Source of the DNA: Oscheius dolichura
Lineage: Eukaryota; Nematoda; Chromadorea; Rhabditida; Rhabditidae
Direction: 5' to 3'
DNA length: 64,000 bases
Assembly (NCBI GenBank): GCA_932521035.1
Contig: OW051493.1
Span: 2,170,001 to 2,234,000, forward strand
The first letter of the stretch is position 1; each line of letters begins with the position of its first letter. The position numbers and the translations under genes were made by a program. The notes under the pieces were generated by a model. That model was not told the DNA's origin. It ran no database searches and saw only the letters and a program-made list of their open reading frames with translations. This document shows positions 22,903 to 39,100 of the stretch, piece after piece.

Positions 22903-23272
22903 TCTGCCTCGTTTAACACAGATAAACTTTTCTTGTCCCGAACAAGGATCGTCGTTATGTTTTTACTCGTCTCCATTTCGATACTCTTCCCATTCCGAGT
23001 GGGGACCGCTGCAGGCCTTCCAGTTGCCAAGGTAGTATGCGTGCAAACGCGAAGAAGGTCAACAACATAAAATTAATAAGTGAAATTTATTTTAATTATG
23101 AAACCGTTTCATCACAAACGAAATGATCACATATCGCATTTACAAGTGAAATTTGAAAGTTATTTTAAATAAATACATTACACATTACACTCACTTCGCG
23201 AAAAGAAAGCGTGCTAATTAAAAAATGAAAACATAATACAATATTAGAAAAACAGGCGGTATTTACACGCTA
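22903..23272. other. Short intergenic spacer
   Basis: Holds the 3' flank of ENPP copy 2 and the presumptive 3'UTR of the convergent aPKC gene (A/T-rich, several aataaa-like motifs). A 37-codon open frame with a signal-peptide-like start at about 22958 has no continuation. Confidence 0.5.
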
Positions 23273-25869
<2,597 letters not shown>

Positions 25870-26885
25870 GTTTTACACTGAAAAACTGATTATAATAACG
25901 CTTCAATTGTTAGAAGAATAAAAATGAGAAGTAAAACAAACAAAGGTGAACAGACAAATTAATGGGGAAAGTTTCGCACGAAAACAGTGTGAGGCGATCC
26001 CTGAAAAAGGTTCTCACATCCTCATGCACATTTGAATATGCTGTTTCTATTTCTGCTCCTTATATACATTTCCTTTCTTTTTTTTATTAGTTGTTTTGTC
26101 TAATAGATCCATTTGTTAGCAAATTGTATTGAGAAAGAAAACAATATATAACTAGCTTATAAGAAAATGGAAATCTACAAACTGTATTTACAACCACAAT
26201 TCACAAAATCGATAGATCTCTATGTGCTGCTAATTTGTGTTATCGATTTGTAAGATTATCACCAGAAAATAAAAGAAAAAGCAAGAGAAACAGCACCATA
26301 TAAGGAAAAAGTGTGAATAGTTCGATTACAGTCTAATCAGAATGAGTCATCGCCTATTGCTAAACCCCCGTTGAATGTTCTTTCACACCCACATGAATTA
26401 TGCACTAATCTAAAGTGGAGAAATAAACAAGAAAACAAACATCTACAATTGAAGTAAAACAAGTTTGTTGGAAAGATTAGAGAAATGACAAGAGAGACAG
26501 AGAGAGATGCAGTTTGCAACAAAAGACGGCGACGACGCGATTGGCGCGACCCAGCACATCTCGGGGTGGTGGATAGAGGAAAGGAGAAGAAGCAAGGGTA
26601 TAGCCCCATGTTTGGACGGTCGCTTTTGTCTGACTCACCCCGAGCGCATACCAATAGGCGACGGATCGATACAGACAGAGACGGAACACACTCGACTGAC
26701 CTCCCGACCGCAAACTGTCATAAGTTGCGCTGCTGCTGTATAATGCCGATGATGATTGTTGCTGTGACCTCTGATCGCTTTTGACCTCAAATTATCATAT
26801 TTCGCAATTTTATAGACTCGAAAAACAATAAATCAAAGAAGAAAAGTTCAGAGAAATGAAATATTAGGTGAGCTCATGCTGTAAT
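25870..26885. other. Intergenic, upstream of the aPKC gene
   Basis: No convincing gene. A/T-rich to 26480, then GC-richer. The open frames at 26337-26784 overlap on both strands and show no domain, so I regard them as chance. Confidence 0.5.
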
Positions 26886-27685
26886 CACAGCTCGCCGAGG
26901 TCGGCACCTCAAAGGTCTAAAATGACTAAAATGGCCCCGCAGCGACCACATGCCAGTTTTTTATATATGCGTTTCTACACATTCTCATGTGTTTTCGATG
27001 TTTTATTCGGTCTTATCGACCCCAAATTATTATAAACTAAAAGAGAAAAACATAAAATAGTGCAGATTTGAAGCGTAATGGAAAATCAGTGAATTTTGTT
27101 CCGAACTGATCCAAAAATAACTTTTTCTCATGATATTCTTCCATCGATAACTTAAAATGCTCCCCATAACGAGACTAATTGATTGCAGTAAAAATGAAAA
27201 AGATCGGATGTCACAGTTTTGAGAAATAAATTTTCAAAGATTTTGACAGATTTCTCAAAAAATCGACGTCGAATGAAAACGGGTGTAAACAGCGGGCAAA
27301 CCGCGTTTTTTGTATTGAATATTACGGTATCCAACTTTGTCGAACGTGGCACTTGTGATCCACACACATTTTTGCTATTCTTGGGCTCATTCGATGCAGA
27401 AAAAAAAGCTGAACCAGAAGTAATTTTGGCACCAAAATCTGTAACGCTTTTGATATAGAAAACCTCAAAAAACTCATTTTCTTTTCAATGGCACATTTTC
27501 ATGACCCTCAAAAATTACTTCTGAATCTTTCAAGCATGATCGAATGCAGTTTACGGAACAAAGTAAAAATGTGCCGTTTTTTCACGCTGAGTTCGACAAA
27601 GTTGTATTGGCCGTAGAGCAAAAATTGCGCTGGTCCCGGCACGATCACTGTCGCGCCGACCTTTCTTCTTCCGCGGCGAGCTGTG
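26886..27685. mobile_element. 800-bp non-autonomous element with CACAGCTCGCC ends
   Basis: Begins CACAGCTCGCCG and ends with its inverted form CGGCGAGCTGTG (27674-27685). The sub-terminal block around 26965-27060 (tcttatcgacccc, gagaaaaacata) matches the one at about 48660-48730 in the second element of the same family. No transposase frame. Flanks are gtaat on the left and gtaac on the right, so a target duplication is not clear. Confidence 0.65.
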
Positions 27686-27787
27686 GTAACAGTAGAAAGT
27701 GTACTTTTTGACTATTTCAACTTCGGTTTTACGTTTATTTCCCTCAGTTAACACAGTTAACACTACAAAATAATTATAAATACACAT

Positions 27788-28654
27788 TTAATGGTTGGCC
27801 TTCTCGAAGTAGGTCTTCGAATCCTTTACTCCGGGCTTGATCGTGTCTTTTCCTGGAGTCCATCCAGCTGGGCAGACTTCTCCATGCTGAAAATTGTTTA
27901 TTATGATAGAAATGTTATTTTTATATGATATTTTATTATAATAAAAAGCAGCTAACCTTCTCAACAAATTGGAAAGCTTGAACGAGACGAAGAGTCTCAT
28001 CGACGGAGCGGCCAACAGGCAAGTCGTTGATGGTGATCTGGCGAAGGTTGCCGCTTCCATCGATGATGAACAGTCCGCGGAAGGCAATGCCCTCGTCCTC
28101 CTTCAACACACCGTAGTCACGAGCAATTTGGTGGTTAGTATCGGCCAAGACGGGGATTTTCATCTCCCCGAGGCCGCCATGCTTCCGTGGCTGGTTGATC
28201 CAGGCCAAGTGGGAGAAGACGGAGTCTGTCGAGCAGGCCAACAGCTGGACGCCGATGGCTTTGAACTCGTCCGCTCGCTCGGAGAAGGCGATGATTTCCG
28301 TCGGGCAGACGAAGGTACTGTAATGGGCAGTTGATTACATGATTTTTTACCCGACGCGCGTATCGCGGGCAAAGCATTTTCCCTGAACAAAATTCAGCTT
28401 TTATTTGCATTTTTCTCCTCATTGTTGACATTTTTATGATTTTTCAATTAGTTATTCATAACCAGCAGAAAATTGCGAGCATTTTAATATCAAAATAATC
28501 TTGGAAATGGGAAAACTCACAAGTCGAGTGGGTAGAAGAAGAGAACCACGTATTTACCCTTGTAGTCGGAGAGTTTGACATCGACAAAGTCGCCGTCAAA
28601 CACAGCCTTGGCGTGGAAATCGGGAGCGGGCTTACCGACGAAGGCCTTGGTCAT
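27788..28654 (-). CDS. PRDX2: Typical 2-Cys peroxiredoxin
   Basis: Thioredoxin-dependent peroxidase that reduces H2O2 and organic peroxides in the cytosol. Three exons. The start [15 protein letters not shown] is at 28654. The peroxidatic Cys lies in FVCPTEII, just after an intron of about 200 nt (28320-28522) whose splice gives DFTFVCPTE. The resolving Cys lies in EVCPAGW in the last exon. The GGLG loop ([12 protein letters not shown]) and the C-terminal YF motif (KTYFEKANH) are both present. These two motifs mark peroxiredoxins that are easily over-oxidised by H2O2 and act in signalling. No signal or mitochondrial peptide is seen, so this is the cytosolic form. Stop TAA at 27788. Confidence 0.95.
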
Positions 28655-31169
28655 TTTCTGGAAAGAAAAAATAACTAAAATAGACTGGTGGTTGGGTGGA
28701 GAGAGGAGGAGGCTACAAGGTCTTCGGGGGTTATCTCTTTCTCTCGAAAGGTCGAGGGTTGCCGACGATGGAAATCAATAAAATGTGAAAGTGGCCGACT
28801 GAGCGGCAGGGAGGAGAGGCGCTGCCCAAAACATTTCCCAAATTTCGATTCTTTGTAGCCGGCCGGCGGGAAACAAAGATAGGAAGACGGTTCGAGAACA
28901 ATCGAAGAATGGCCACGGCCGGCTCGGGTCGTTATCATCTCTCTCGCTCTCTCTAGCAAGGGGTAAAGAACACAGAAAGGCCGGGTCATGTCATCATATC
29001 AAACACAATAATACTGGATAGCATGTAGTTGCAAAAGCAGCAAAAGAACATCACTCTCGAGTGATGATGAAACCGGAACAAAATTCGGGGGAAATGCACG
29101 TAAACTCGTGGCAATAGGGGGAAACAAAAGGGCTCTACGGTCAAATTTCCTCGTTTAGATGGACTAGACAACACAAAGAACATCTCTAGATGGGTTTGAA
29201 TAACTAAAACGAGCGGGAAAATGCTCTAACAATTGTGAGGCCAGTTGCAGGGGGAGGAAGGTCTTTCTGCAGCTGGGCAAAGCATTAGCGCCGTATTAGA
29301 GCCCTTTTCGGGTCTTTTATAACTCCCGACGGTGTCACACCTCAATTATTTGTATCTTTGAGGTTATAGAGGTCAAAAAAAGGTTCGGTAGGCGGTAAAT
29401 TTGAAATTTGAACCTATTATATGAATTTTAAACCATATTTATGCTTTTTCCGTACGTTTCCACCTTTTGTATCCTTCAATTACTTGAATTAGCATGGCAA
29501 ACGTCAAAATAAACCAGAATAATCTCAAAGTCCAATAGAAAGCGAGTATTGCATCCCAAGAAACGAATTTCTGATCACATCAACTGAAAATGGGAGACTT
29601 ACGGGATTTAGTTGGCGATACATACGGGGGGCTACCTCGCTAAGGTCTCTAGTCTAGCCAGGCGCTACTAATAAGGAATGTGTATGTGTGAGAGAGGACT
29701 AAACATGGCCGACTCCGGGAGAGGAAGGAGAGCGCAGTGGGCGACAGAGAGACACGCAATAAAATGGCTGTATTAGAAGAGCAAATAAATTGTGAAAGAA
29801 CCGGTCTACGCAATTACACGGAGGGGACAAGGGGAGGAACATGCACACGGCAACAGTCAGCTGTGACTGTAGGTGGTTGAAGGAACGAAGATGGCAGTTT
29901 TGATGGATCAAGGGGGCGGGAGGAGAGGGAAACGGCTTTGTCAACCTGGAAATCGGACCAGAAACTCAATTGGGAGCCAAAATTGATGGTGGACACGGAT
30001 CAGAGCGCCCTAACCATGTTCAACGGCCATTCTGGGGGCCAGTTCCCACACTCAGGAACTGTATGGGTATCCAATCTCCGTTTCCCGACTTTCCCAAGTA
30101 ACCGTAACCGACTAACGAACTTCCCAGGAAGGTAAGACCCAATAGCGGCCAATAGGGAAGGAAACGACGCTAAATAGAAGGCGGAAAGTCTAGAAACGGC
30201 CCGAAAATTTCAATTAACAATGCGATACGCTCCGGGGAGCATGTGGATGGGAATCTTCCAGTATAACACGGGAAACCGGGCCCTGTGAGCTTCCAAACGT
30301 TTTCTGGAGAGCATGCCAGACATTGTCACCCACAGTAGAACCCCGTTCTATCACCAGAAACCGGAAGACTTTGGGAACAGGGAGGTGCCCCAACAAGCCA
30401 CCCTCTCTCGCCAGATTTTAGGTAATAGGAACTGATCAAACTGGATTCAATTGTTTACGGTAGGTCATTGTTTTTTTAATGGAATAGTGATTTTGAGGAG
30501 GCAGGAGGGAAAACAGAGTGGAGATGAGGGAAAGTGGAACTCCAAGAACTGACGCTCCTCATCCCAAAAGCGGCTCTTATATAGCCGGATCAAAATCAAT
30601 AGTGACCTATTTTTTTGTGTGCTAATTGATAGAGGATGATTCCTCAGGAAACAATAACCAGAAGAATAGATAAAAAGAATTGTCGGAGAGAATGGCGGGG
30701 TGATGTTCTCTGTGGGAGAGGGCGCCCTATCTGCGGGCCGTCCTCATCACAGGATGACAATCCCGATATGCATCAACACGGGGAAGGATTATCCTGTTGG
30801 ATCATCCTTCCTATCCCAAATTGTATCACTTTCTATGTTCTCAATTGATTACAAATAGAGACAACCCTATCCAGTACACGTTGAGCCGGAATTTGTCCTT
30901 CTTGGTTGGGTTTCTAGCAGGTATTTTCGTTCCAAAACTGGTGAAATCATTTCTCAAGCAAGACGGACACGTACGGCACTCTGCATATCTAAAGCTGTCC
31001 ATAAGACGACGATTTATTCCGCGCCCTGGAAAATTTCCTCCCTTATCTCGGTTTTTACACAGATTTCTAGGTGTCTATCATTTTTATAGAGGAAATAGCG
31101 AGTTGATATGGTAATAGTCATGGAATTTATGGAAAACAATCTGAAAAGTCAAAAAATAGAGGAGAACAA
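28655..31169. other. 2.5-kb intergenic region between peroxiredoxin and DERA
   Basis: No firm gene. It contains the peroxiredoxin upstream region, a purine-rich stretch (28680-29000) and a TATA-like 'ttatatag' near 30577. At about 30851-31000 an open frame (+) follows an acceptor (ttacaaatag) and encodes a hydrophobic helix (LSFLVGFLAGIFVPKL). I could not find its start exon, so it is not called as a gene. Confidence 0.45.
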
Positions 31170-32295
31170 TTATAAAGAACTGATGATATTGTCAAGGAGA
31201 CTGCTGGCTCCAATTCGGAACAATTCCGGGGTGAGCCACTCCTTCCCCAGGACGTCTTCAATCAGTGCCACGTAGGACAGAGCCTCCTTCGGGGTCTTGA
31301 TACCTCCGGCCGGCTTGAAGCCGACCTTCTTGCCCGTCAGGTCGTGCCACCGCTTGATGGCCGTGCACATAACATAGGAGACTTCCAACGTGGCGTTGAC
31401 ACTCTCTTTACCCGTGGAGGTCTTGATAAAGTCGGATCCTGGAGGAAAATGACAATTAAAAGAAAAAAATGATTAAAAAGTACCGGCTAGAATGCTGGCC
31501 CAGCTGGCTTTGTAGATATTGGACAGGGTCTTGAGCTCTCCGGTGGCCAGGATGGTCTTCAGGTGGGCAGAGCCGCAGGCTTGCTTCAAGGCGGCAACTT
31601 CGTCGTGAAGGGCTGAAAAAAGGGGATTTATGGAGCAAACGACACGGCGTGTGAACTGTGTCGTTCTTTCTTCTATAAAACTCACTCTTCCAGTCTCCTT
31701 CCAGAGCCAAGGCTCTGCTAATGACAATGTCGATCTCCGTAGCTCCGTCAGCAACTGTCAGTTCAACTTCCAATACTTTCGACTTCAAATGGTATTGTCC
31801 CGAGGGGAAACCAGCCGCAACTGAAGAAGACGGCTGTGAACAATGGAAAAGTCGCCTACCGGCTGCGATATTCAATGTCTTCCCGACAGAGTCCAGATGA
31901 TGCTTGACGTCGGCCACACGCTGGGGATAGACACAGACAGCGGCACAAGTGACGGTCTCTCCCGGGACGGGGGCAAGGGCACGGTCTGTGAGGGAGACAA
32001 CTCTTCCCTTGGTGTCGTCTCCAGCAAGGGTGGTCAAGTCAATGTAGCCAACAAGGGCCAAAAGCTGATCTCTCTACAAAAACGGGCATCAACTGAAAAT
32101 GGCGGATGCCAACCTGGTGGAATAGTTCTTCTGCTCTCTTCTCATATTGGCTTGTTTTGCTGGCAATTTCTGCGCTCTCGAAGTTCACTTCTACCTGAAA
32201 TTGTTGTTTTTGTAACGGTTACAGTAAATAATGGCTGAATATAAGGGTGAACAAACCTCTTTTTGAAAGCCGGTCTCACAGAATTTGGTGGCCAT
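31170..32295 (-). CDS. DERA: Deoxyribose-phosphate aldolase
   Basis: Class I aldolase that cleaves 2-deoxyribose-5-phosphate to glyceraldehyde-3-phosphate and acetaldehyde in deoxynucleoside catabolism. The start MATKFCETGFQKE at 32295 follows an acceptor-like ttattttag, as expected for a UTR intron or trans-splice. Family motifs in order: ALVGYIDLTTLAGDDT, VCVYPQRV, NIAAGFPSGQY, GATEIDIVISR, LKTILATGEL, SDFIKTSTG and the Schiff-base lysine in VGFKPAGGIKT, with the phosphate-binding tail LFRIGASSLL, ending at TAA 31170. The long eukaryotic N-terminal helix region is present. An intron at about 31612-31683 carries a monomer of the 32-bp repeat. Confidence 0.93.
31637..31665. repeat. Intronic monomer of the 32-bp repeat family
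   Basis: 'aaacgacacggcgtgtgaac' followed by tgtgtcgttc, within a DERA intron. The block is partly self-complementary (aacgacac and gtgtcgtt). Confidence 0.6.
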
Positions 32296-32577
32296 TGTCT
32301 TCGCCTAAAATAAGTGTAACCGGGATGAAGGTCAAAGCAACGGAAAAAAGAAACGGCGTGGAGGATGACTGATAAGATAAAATATGGCACCAGAAGCCCC
32401 ACTGCGCCGAGGAGTAAATAGAGAAAGCGAGCCCCCTCTCGCTTTTCTCCAAATATTTGACCCTGAGAGCTGAGAACATCTGTCTTTTTCATTTTTAACA
32501 TCAATTTTTAAGTGAATCTTTATCTTCTGGCAATAACAGAAAACAGGTCTCATCAGTTGAAGCACCAAAGTGGCAGA

Positions 32578-33367
<790 letters not shown>

Positions 33368-33907
33368 GTTTTATACCTAGAAAAAGGGAAGAATTGTTGT
33401 TTGTTCTAGAGGGAAAATGGAAATTTCAAGGGGGAAGCTGGGAACGCGATGTCTGAAGCGGGTGTTTTCCTCATTTTTAGCTTTTATTTGGTGCTAAAAT
33501 CTATAAAATCAGAGGCCTCTTATTTATTTTCAGGAGAACCTGATAAAAAGTCAAATTAATTTCACAAAATGATATCTTGGAGATAGAAAAGATCCGCTGG
33601 CATCAGATTTTCCCAATAAACCCCGGAATAGAAGCCTATTCGGCAGAAATCGGAGAGAGAACCCGGAAAAATGATTTTCAATGTCTTCAAACGTCTTCAT
33701 ATGAAATCTAATCGACAGTTGATATCAAAAAATGAGGAGAAATTTAGGCCAAAGTGCAAATATTTGAACCAGGAGTTAAAGGGCGCCCCTGGTTACTGTA
33801 ACTCTAATAGAGCGCTGAAACGGGCCTCCTTTTCAATATGTTTGTGAATCTTTGGTCACCACTGGTCCTTATATCCCGTAAACAATATTTTATTCAACTT
33901 TGTACAT

Positions 33908-35577
33908 TCAAAACTTCTTCAAATAGTAGTAAAGACAGAGACGGTCCCGGAACGCGTTGTAGAAGTCCATCCCGACGATCCCTTCCTGGATATGGAGATT
34001 TTAACTCTTTCTCTCGAAACATTCTTTACCTGATCACAGATAATGTTCCATATTCCCCACCAAAAGTTAGCAATTGCTTGGAAAGTGGCAGCTTCCCGGG
34101 AAACCAGCTCGAAATCCCTGAAAATCGCTAATTTTTCCATAATTAGACGACTTACTTGTCCACATCTCCTGTCAGACCTTCTTCCTGGAGGAATCGACCC
34201 GTTGTTTTGAGACTAGCATAAGTTTCATCCAAATAAGCTGTGCAATAATTCCTATGAAGTGATTTGTCCGTGACTTTGACCAAATCAAAACTGTAGGTCG
34301 GCATCTCTTCGAAGTACGTCAATCCCAGTTCATTCAGGTGGTTTCCAATGTCGAATCCTCTGTAAAAACGATATGATTGTGTTTTCCGGTGAGGTTTGTC
34401 AGCCACAGTTCAACAACCGTGTCGTTTACCAGAGCCACAGTTCACACCCCAGCTCTTTTGTTTTGCAATTTGGCAGGGGTGTTACGGTGTAGTTCAAGAC
34501 TCCGGACCAGCTTCCGGTCAGTTTCATCCTCTCGTATAGTAGGAAACGACCCCTACCTGTAGTTGTACATCCCGAACTCGAAGTCAATAATGACCAGAGG
34601 ATCGTCCTCCCCGCCATCTGGTCTCCTGATGGTTCCATCGTCTTCTATCCTATACCCGTCCCTCAGTAGAATATTCGTCGCCTGAATTAATCTCTTTTCC
34701 CAAATTCCGCTCCTCCCTCACGTAGAGATCATTATGGGTCAATCTGGCCGGACTTTTGTTGTCCTCTAGATACTTTTCAATCTGGTTTATCTCCTTTCTC
34801 ATGTCCGCCAGGTCTATTTTCGGCGGGAACTGAACATTTTCTTTTTTAGGGATCAAATAGGTGGAAAACCTTGCCCTTGGCTATTCCAGCATTCTTACTC
34901 CATAGTTCGAATTCGTCTCCGCCGTTTTTCTTGATTCGTTCCACCCACTGCCGGAGGGTCGATATCATTTGAGACGACTTCGAAAGGGGCACATCCACCT
35001 GGTGGATCTTGGCCATTGTTCTGGCTATGTGTTGGGAGAAACTGAAAGGAACAAGCTCACAATGCCCTGTGGTCAGTCCTTACCCGGGATTTCTGCATTC
35101 TGCATAGGTTAGTACCCGGCTAGGAATGAATTCTTCCAGCCGTCCTCCAGGAAAGACTCCCAAAAGCTTGGGACCCAATTTGTGTTCTAAATAATCTCCA
35201 TTTCTGGCCAAAAAGGGGGCAAACCAGCCAATTTCATGAAAATAATGAGCTCGTTCTGCAGCTGCATGACGTCTTTGTCGCACTGAACCCGTAGGAGGAC
35301 GCTCTGTCCAGCAATAAAGCATTTGTAGACGAGATTCGTCATTCCACCACTGAAAATAGACAAATATCTTCAGTTCTATGTTTCAACTTGCCTCAATTTC
35401 TCTACTTTGAAGTGCTGATCCATCCAGACGGACCCCAAAAAGTCCGAGCAGATCTCCTTTGCCCGTTGTGTTGCTTGTGCTTTGTTCTCCTCAAACTGGA
35501 CAAACAAATCCTGAAAATATGGAAATAAACAGGGAAAAAGGAGGGAAAATTACCCAGAGATTCTTATCAATTGGCAT
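33908..35577 (-). CDS. Choline/ethanolamine kinase family protein
   Basis: Cytosolic kinase of the first step of the CDP-choline/CDP-ethanolamine pathway. The start MPIDKNLW is at 35577. Motifs: EKLRGGMTNLVYKC (nucleotide loop), SVLLRVQC, a linker with YLEHKLGPKLLGVFPGGRLEEFI, then Brenner's motif LTHNDLY, joined over a 50-nt intron to ATNILLRDGYRI. The choline-kinase motif LVIIDFEFGMYNYRGFDIGN supplies the metal Asp. The C-terminal helix includes FWWGIWNIICDQ, and the protein ends LYYYLKKF at TGA 33908. All catalytic residues look intact. Choline versus ethanolamine preference cannot be told by eye. An intron at about 34360-34557 holds inverted monomers of the 32-bp repeat. Confidence 0.9.
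34402..34445. repeat. Reverse-oriented 32-bp-family monomers in the choline-kinase intron
   Basis: 'gccacagttcaacaaccgtg' then tcgtttaccagagccacagttcacac: one full and one partial unit of the 14992-15213 satellite on the opposite strand. Confidence 0.7.
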
Positions 35578-35853
35578 ATTTTCTCGTACTTATAATCTAA
35601 AAATAGTAATTCTTTGAAAACGGTTAGGATAGATGGAAAAGAGAGGGAACACCCTAGACAGGGACACGTGGACGTGTTGGTCATCGATTATGACCTCAGA
35701 GGACGGACACAAACACAGCTGATTCAAGGGGAAAGGGCCCTCCCTGCTCACAATCGTTACTGGCAGGGAGTGATGATCACCTGAAGCTTATTTGAAGGGG
35801 GAAGTAAGTCGATAAGGAGGTACACGTCGGCTTAGATTATAACGGAACTGGGC

Positions 35854-36025
35854 ATGGCCGCCTTTCGCAGCTCCATACAGCAGAACCTCTGCTTCGACAG
35901 AAGCACAATAGTGGTTAGCATCTGATGTTCCTCACTCTTCTTTGAAGGAACAGAGCTGCCTTTCAGATTCTCAATCAGAGAAATGTTTCGCCGTGCAGCA
36001 AGTGCTCAAGAAAATAGAACCCTGA
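35854..36025 (+). CDS. Possible small twin-Cys (CHCH-like) protein
   Basis: Candidate two-exon gene of about 46 residues. Exon 1 from ATG 35854 reads MAAFRSSIQQNLCFDRST; a 34-nt intron (35914-35947) follows, then SCLSDSQSEKCFAVQQVLKK to TGA 36023. The paired Cys spacing followed by an amphipathic helix recalls mitochondrial CHCH/CMC proteins, but the spacing is not the classical CX9C and the intron is shorter than its neighbours. An overlapping frame from ATG 35978 (MFRRAASAQENRTLKKK) is an alternative. Weak call, resting on composition and position only. Confidence 0.25.
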
Positions 36026-36149
36026 AGAAGAAAGTAAACAAGCGAATTCATCAACTGTTAGAATCAGAGGTAATGGAGAAAAAATAGGATATTTATGAGC
36101 GAACACGAACAAATATTACAGAGCATCTCAATTTACAAAAATATCAAAA

Positions 36150-39100
36150 TCACTCATCTTCAAAAAGCAATTCCTTCAAATAGTTATAAGCAATATCGCT
36201 GAAACTCAAATGATGTGCGACCTCCTTTCGAAACCGTTCTTTATTCGGCAAGCAATGTTTAACCAACTGTGGATCATCTAAACTAAAATTAGAATAATGC
36301 ATATACACGTACCGCATATCATTATGTGAATAAGTTGCGCTAAAAATCCACAATTGAAAGTATCGGACTAAAATGTTAAAGTAAACGAAACACTAAAGAA
36401 GCCCTACATTAGCTGTCCAATCATTTTTTTTGTAATATTTGAATCCAGATTCCTAGATAATCTTTGTCGGCACGGATATTTTGTTGACTAAGTTTGCCAA
36501 TGAAAAACAAAGCGCTGAAAGAAGGTGAATAATATCTAGGGAGATAAAACGAACTTCTTAAACTCCTCTATGCCGCTAAGCGGATCACACAAATATTCTC
36601 GCCATAGTTTTAATAATTCTTCACATTGCAAAGGGTTATCGGTATAATTAGGATACTTTTTCTAAAATACAAGTCGAAGTAAAGGTTGCACCACCTTACT
36701 CGAATAATGTTTGCAGGCAGTAAATGTTGATATTCCGTCAGAGTCAGCTCCAAATCATTTAACTCGATGACCTTCGTTCCATCATCCTTGTCATCGGCTA
36801 AAGCAAGTAGCCTACAGTCCGGTCAAAAATGATATATCCACCCTATTTTTTGGGGCTAGAGCACGGCCTTTAGACTTTTCGGAAAAACTGCAAGCGCCAC
36901 TCGATTCGCCGACCTCAAAAACCCCTGAGGGAAAAAACCACCAAGTGTGAAGTTACGTCATTATTTCGAAAAACAGGCGGTCAAAAAAGATATATCCACT
37001 CAAACAAAAGGTAACAAAACAACGGTTTATTCAACATTCCCTCACTCAATAACCGGTCGGTGCTCCGACTTCAAATAAGCGACGAGGAATCGACTCGGCC
37101 AACTTTTTCAACAAGGCTACGTCCAATTTGTTCCACTCCTGTTGGATGGAGGTCTTCAGCTCGGCGACGGTCGCATACTGACGCCCTCCTGCGTAGACCC
37201 GGCGGACCAAAATCCCGAAAAGGTTCTCCACGGGGTTCAGATCAGGACTGCACGCAGGCCAGTCCATCACCGTCACGTTCCTCGCCGTTAACCATTGTTT
37301 AGTGGAACGGCTCACGTGAATGGAGGCGTTGTCGTGCTGAAACACGTACCCCTGCTGGGCATTGGTGTTCAGGTAGGGCAGGAGTTGGTTCTGGAGAACC
37401 GCTTGATTCATTCTGGAGCTTGTGAACTCCAGACCAACCGTTCCGAACCCTACCCATACCATGACGCTTCCACCTCCAAAACCCCGCTTCGAAAAAAGAA
37501 GGGGCTCCTTTCGGAGGTCGTGCCTGTAAGATCTATCGCTGTCGGGGCCAACGAGGTTCCATTTCTTTTCATCGCTGAAGATGACCTGAAGCGTGCATCC
37601 CGTGTTTTGAGCTGGCGAGATGAGACCTATGTCATTCGATGGCGCTTGTCGTCGTCTACGCGCTTAACTGATTTTCAAGCTTCCAAAGTGTCACAGTGAG
37701 GATTCAACAGCGTTTGACCGAATTCTGATCCCTTTTCCATAGGCGACCTGATTTGGTCAAGAAGTGGTCGAAATGGCTTCGATTTTGTTTTGTCTAAGCC
37801 TGGGATTTCGACCAAAACCAATGGAACGGGGGAGACTGTGACGCGGGGCCTTGGTCAACACAAAACGGGGCATCGGCCGGCCACGACGCCTCCTTCAATA
37901 AAACTGGGCTCTTCTAGTCATTACGCATAAAAATACAACCAAAAACCTTCGTTGTCCAGAAATTCCAAGAGATACATCTCAAAGTCCTCCTTTGCAAACT
38001 TCTGTTTATACCGCTCAAAATCTTCTTGGCGTGTATTGTAGTCCTGATTACAGCAAATCTTACAAAGAACATTAAAATCCTAAAACAAATTAGAGCTTGC
38101 AGAAAAAAAAACTTATACTGTTCGGCAATCTGCTTCACAAATTCTGACAGGTCAGCGTTGTAAAGGGCTAGAAGCACGCTATTACCATCTGGTCTTTTAT
38201 TAATTTCTTCAAAATAGAATTCAAGAAGCCTGAAAATACATTCTAAATTTATAATCAAGTAAAACGTACAGTTCTATATATTTCAAGTAAAGGCTTTTAA
38301 TACCAGCTTTTTGTAATGGTGATCTCCATACAAAAAGAGGAGCTAGCGTTTCAATATCCGGTAGGAGCTTTAGTATCCATGACAATTTACCTTCCGGAAA
38401 GCTACTTTTTCTAAGCAAAATAATGACTGAACTTGAAGATCAACTTACGCTCTTGATTTTTTCGCCATATCAATGAAATATTTGATTAATCTTCCAGCTA
38501 AATCAAAAATATTTTGACGTTCTTTTAGCGACAAAGATTGTTCTTTGAGCTGATGTAGCAGAACAGAAAGACCATATGGAATAAGATGAACATCACTGAG
38601 CTACAAACGAAAATAGAAAACATCTAACAACGATATTCTATCAATAGTTTGCTTTCCTGGAGGGTCCTCTACATTTTGATGATCACCAATAATTTTGCTG
38701 ATATGTTTTAAAATATCGCTGGTGTTTTCATCATTGGGAAAGTCGAACATTTTTTTCAAAATAAAAAGACGCTGTTCTATCTGAAAAAAGCAGTGATATT
38801 AAGATAAACAGTAATACTGATCGAAAAAGCTGTTCCGCTTAGCGTTTGTCCCACTTCGCGATCTTGACATACAGCTTGCATTATCTGAGAAAGATATTTC
38901 AGAAATGGAATGAAATAATTTACCTGATCAAAGTATCCTGATTTTCTTAGAAAAAGAACAAATGCATCAAAAAAAGCGTTTTCGTAGATGTTTAAATTGC
39001 TCAACCTCTCGATAATGGCCAACATAGCTGTATGGGCCAGTGTAGCGTAACTCTAAACAATTATTCAATTACCAAATAAAATAATTAGAACAACCATAGG

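Noticed and set aside
22958..23068. 37-codon frame with a signal-peptide-like start after ENPP copy 2
   Set aside because: Too short, with no continuing exon, and absent after ENPP copy 1.
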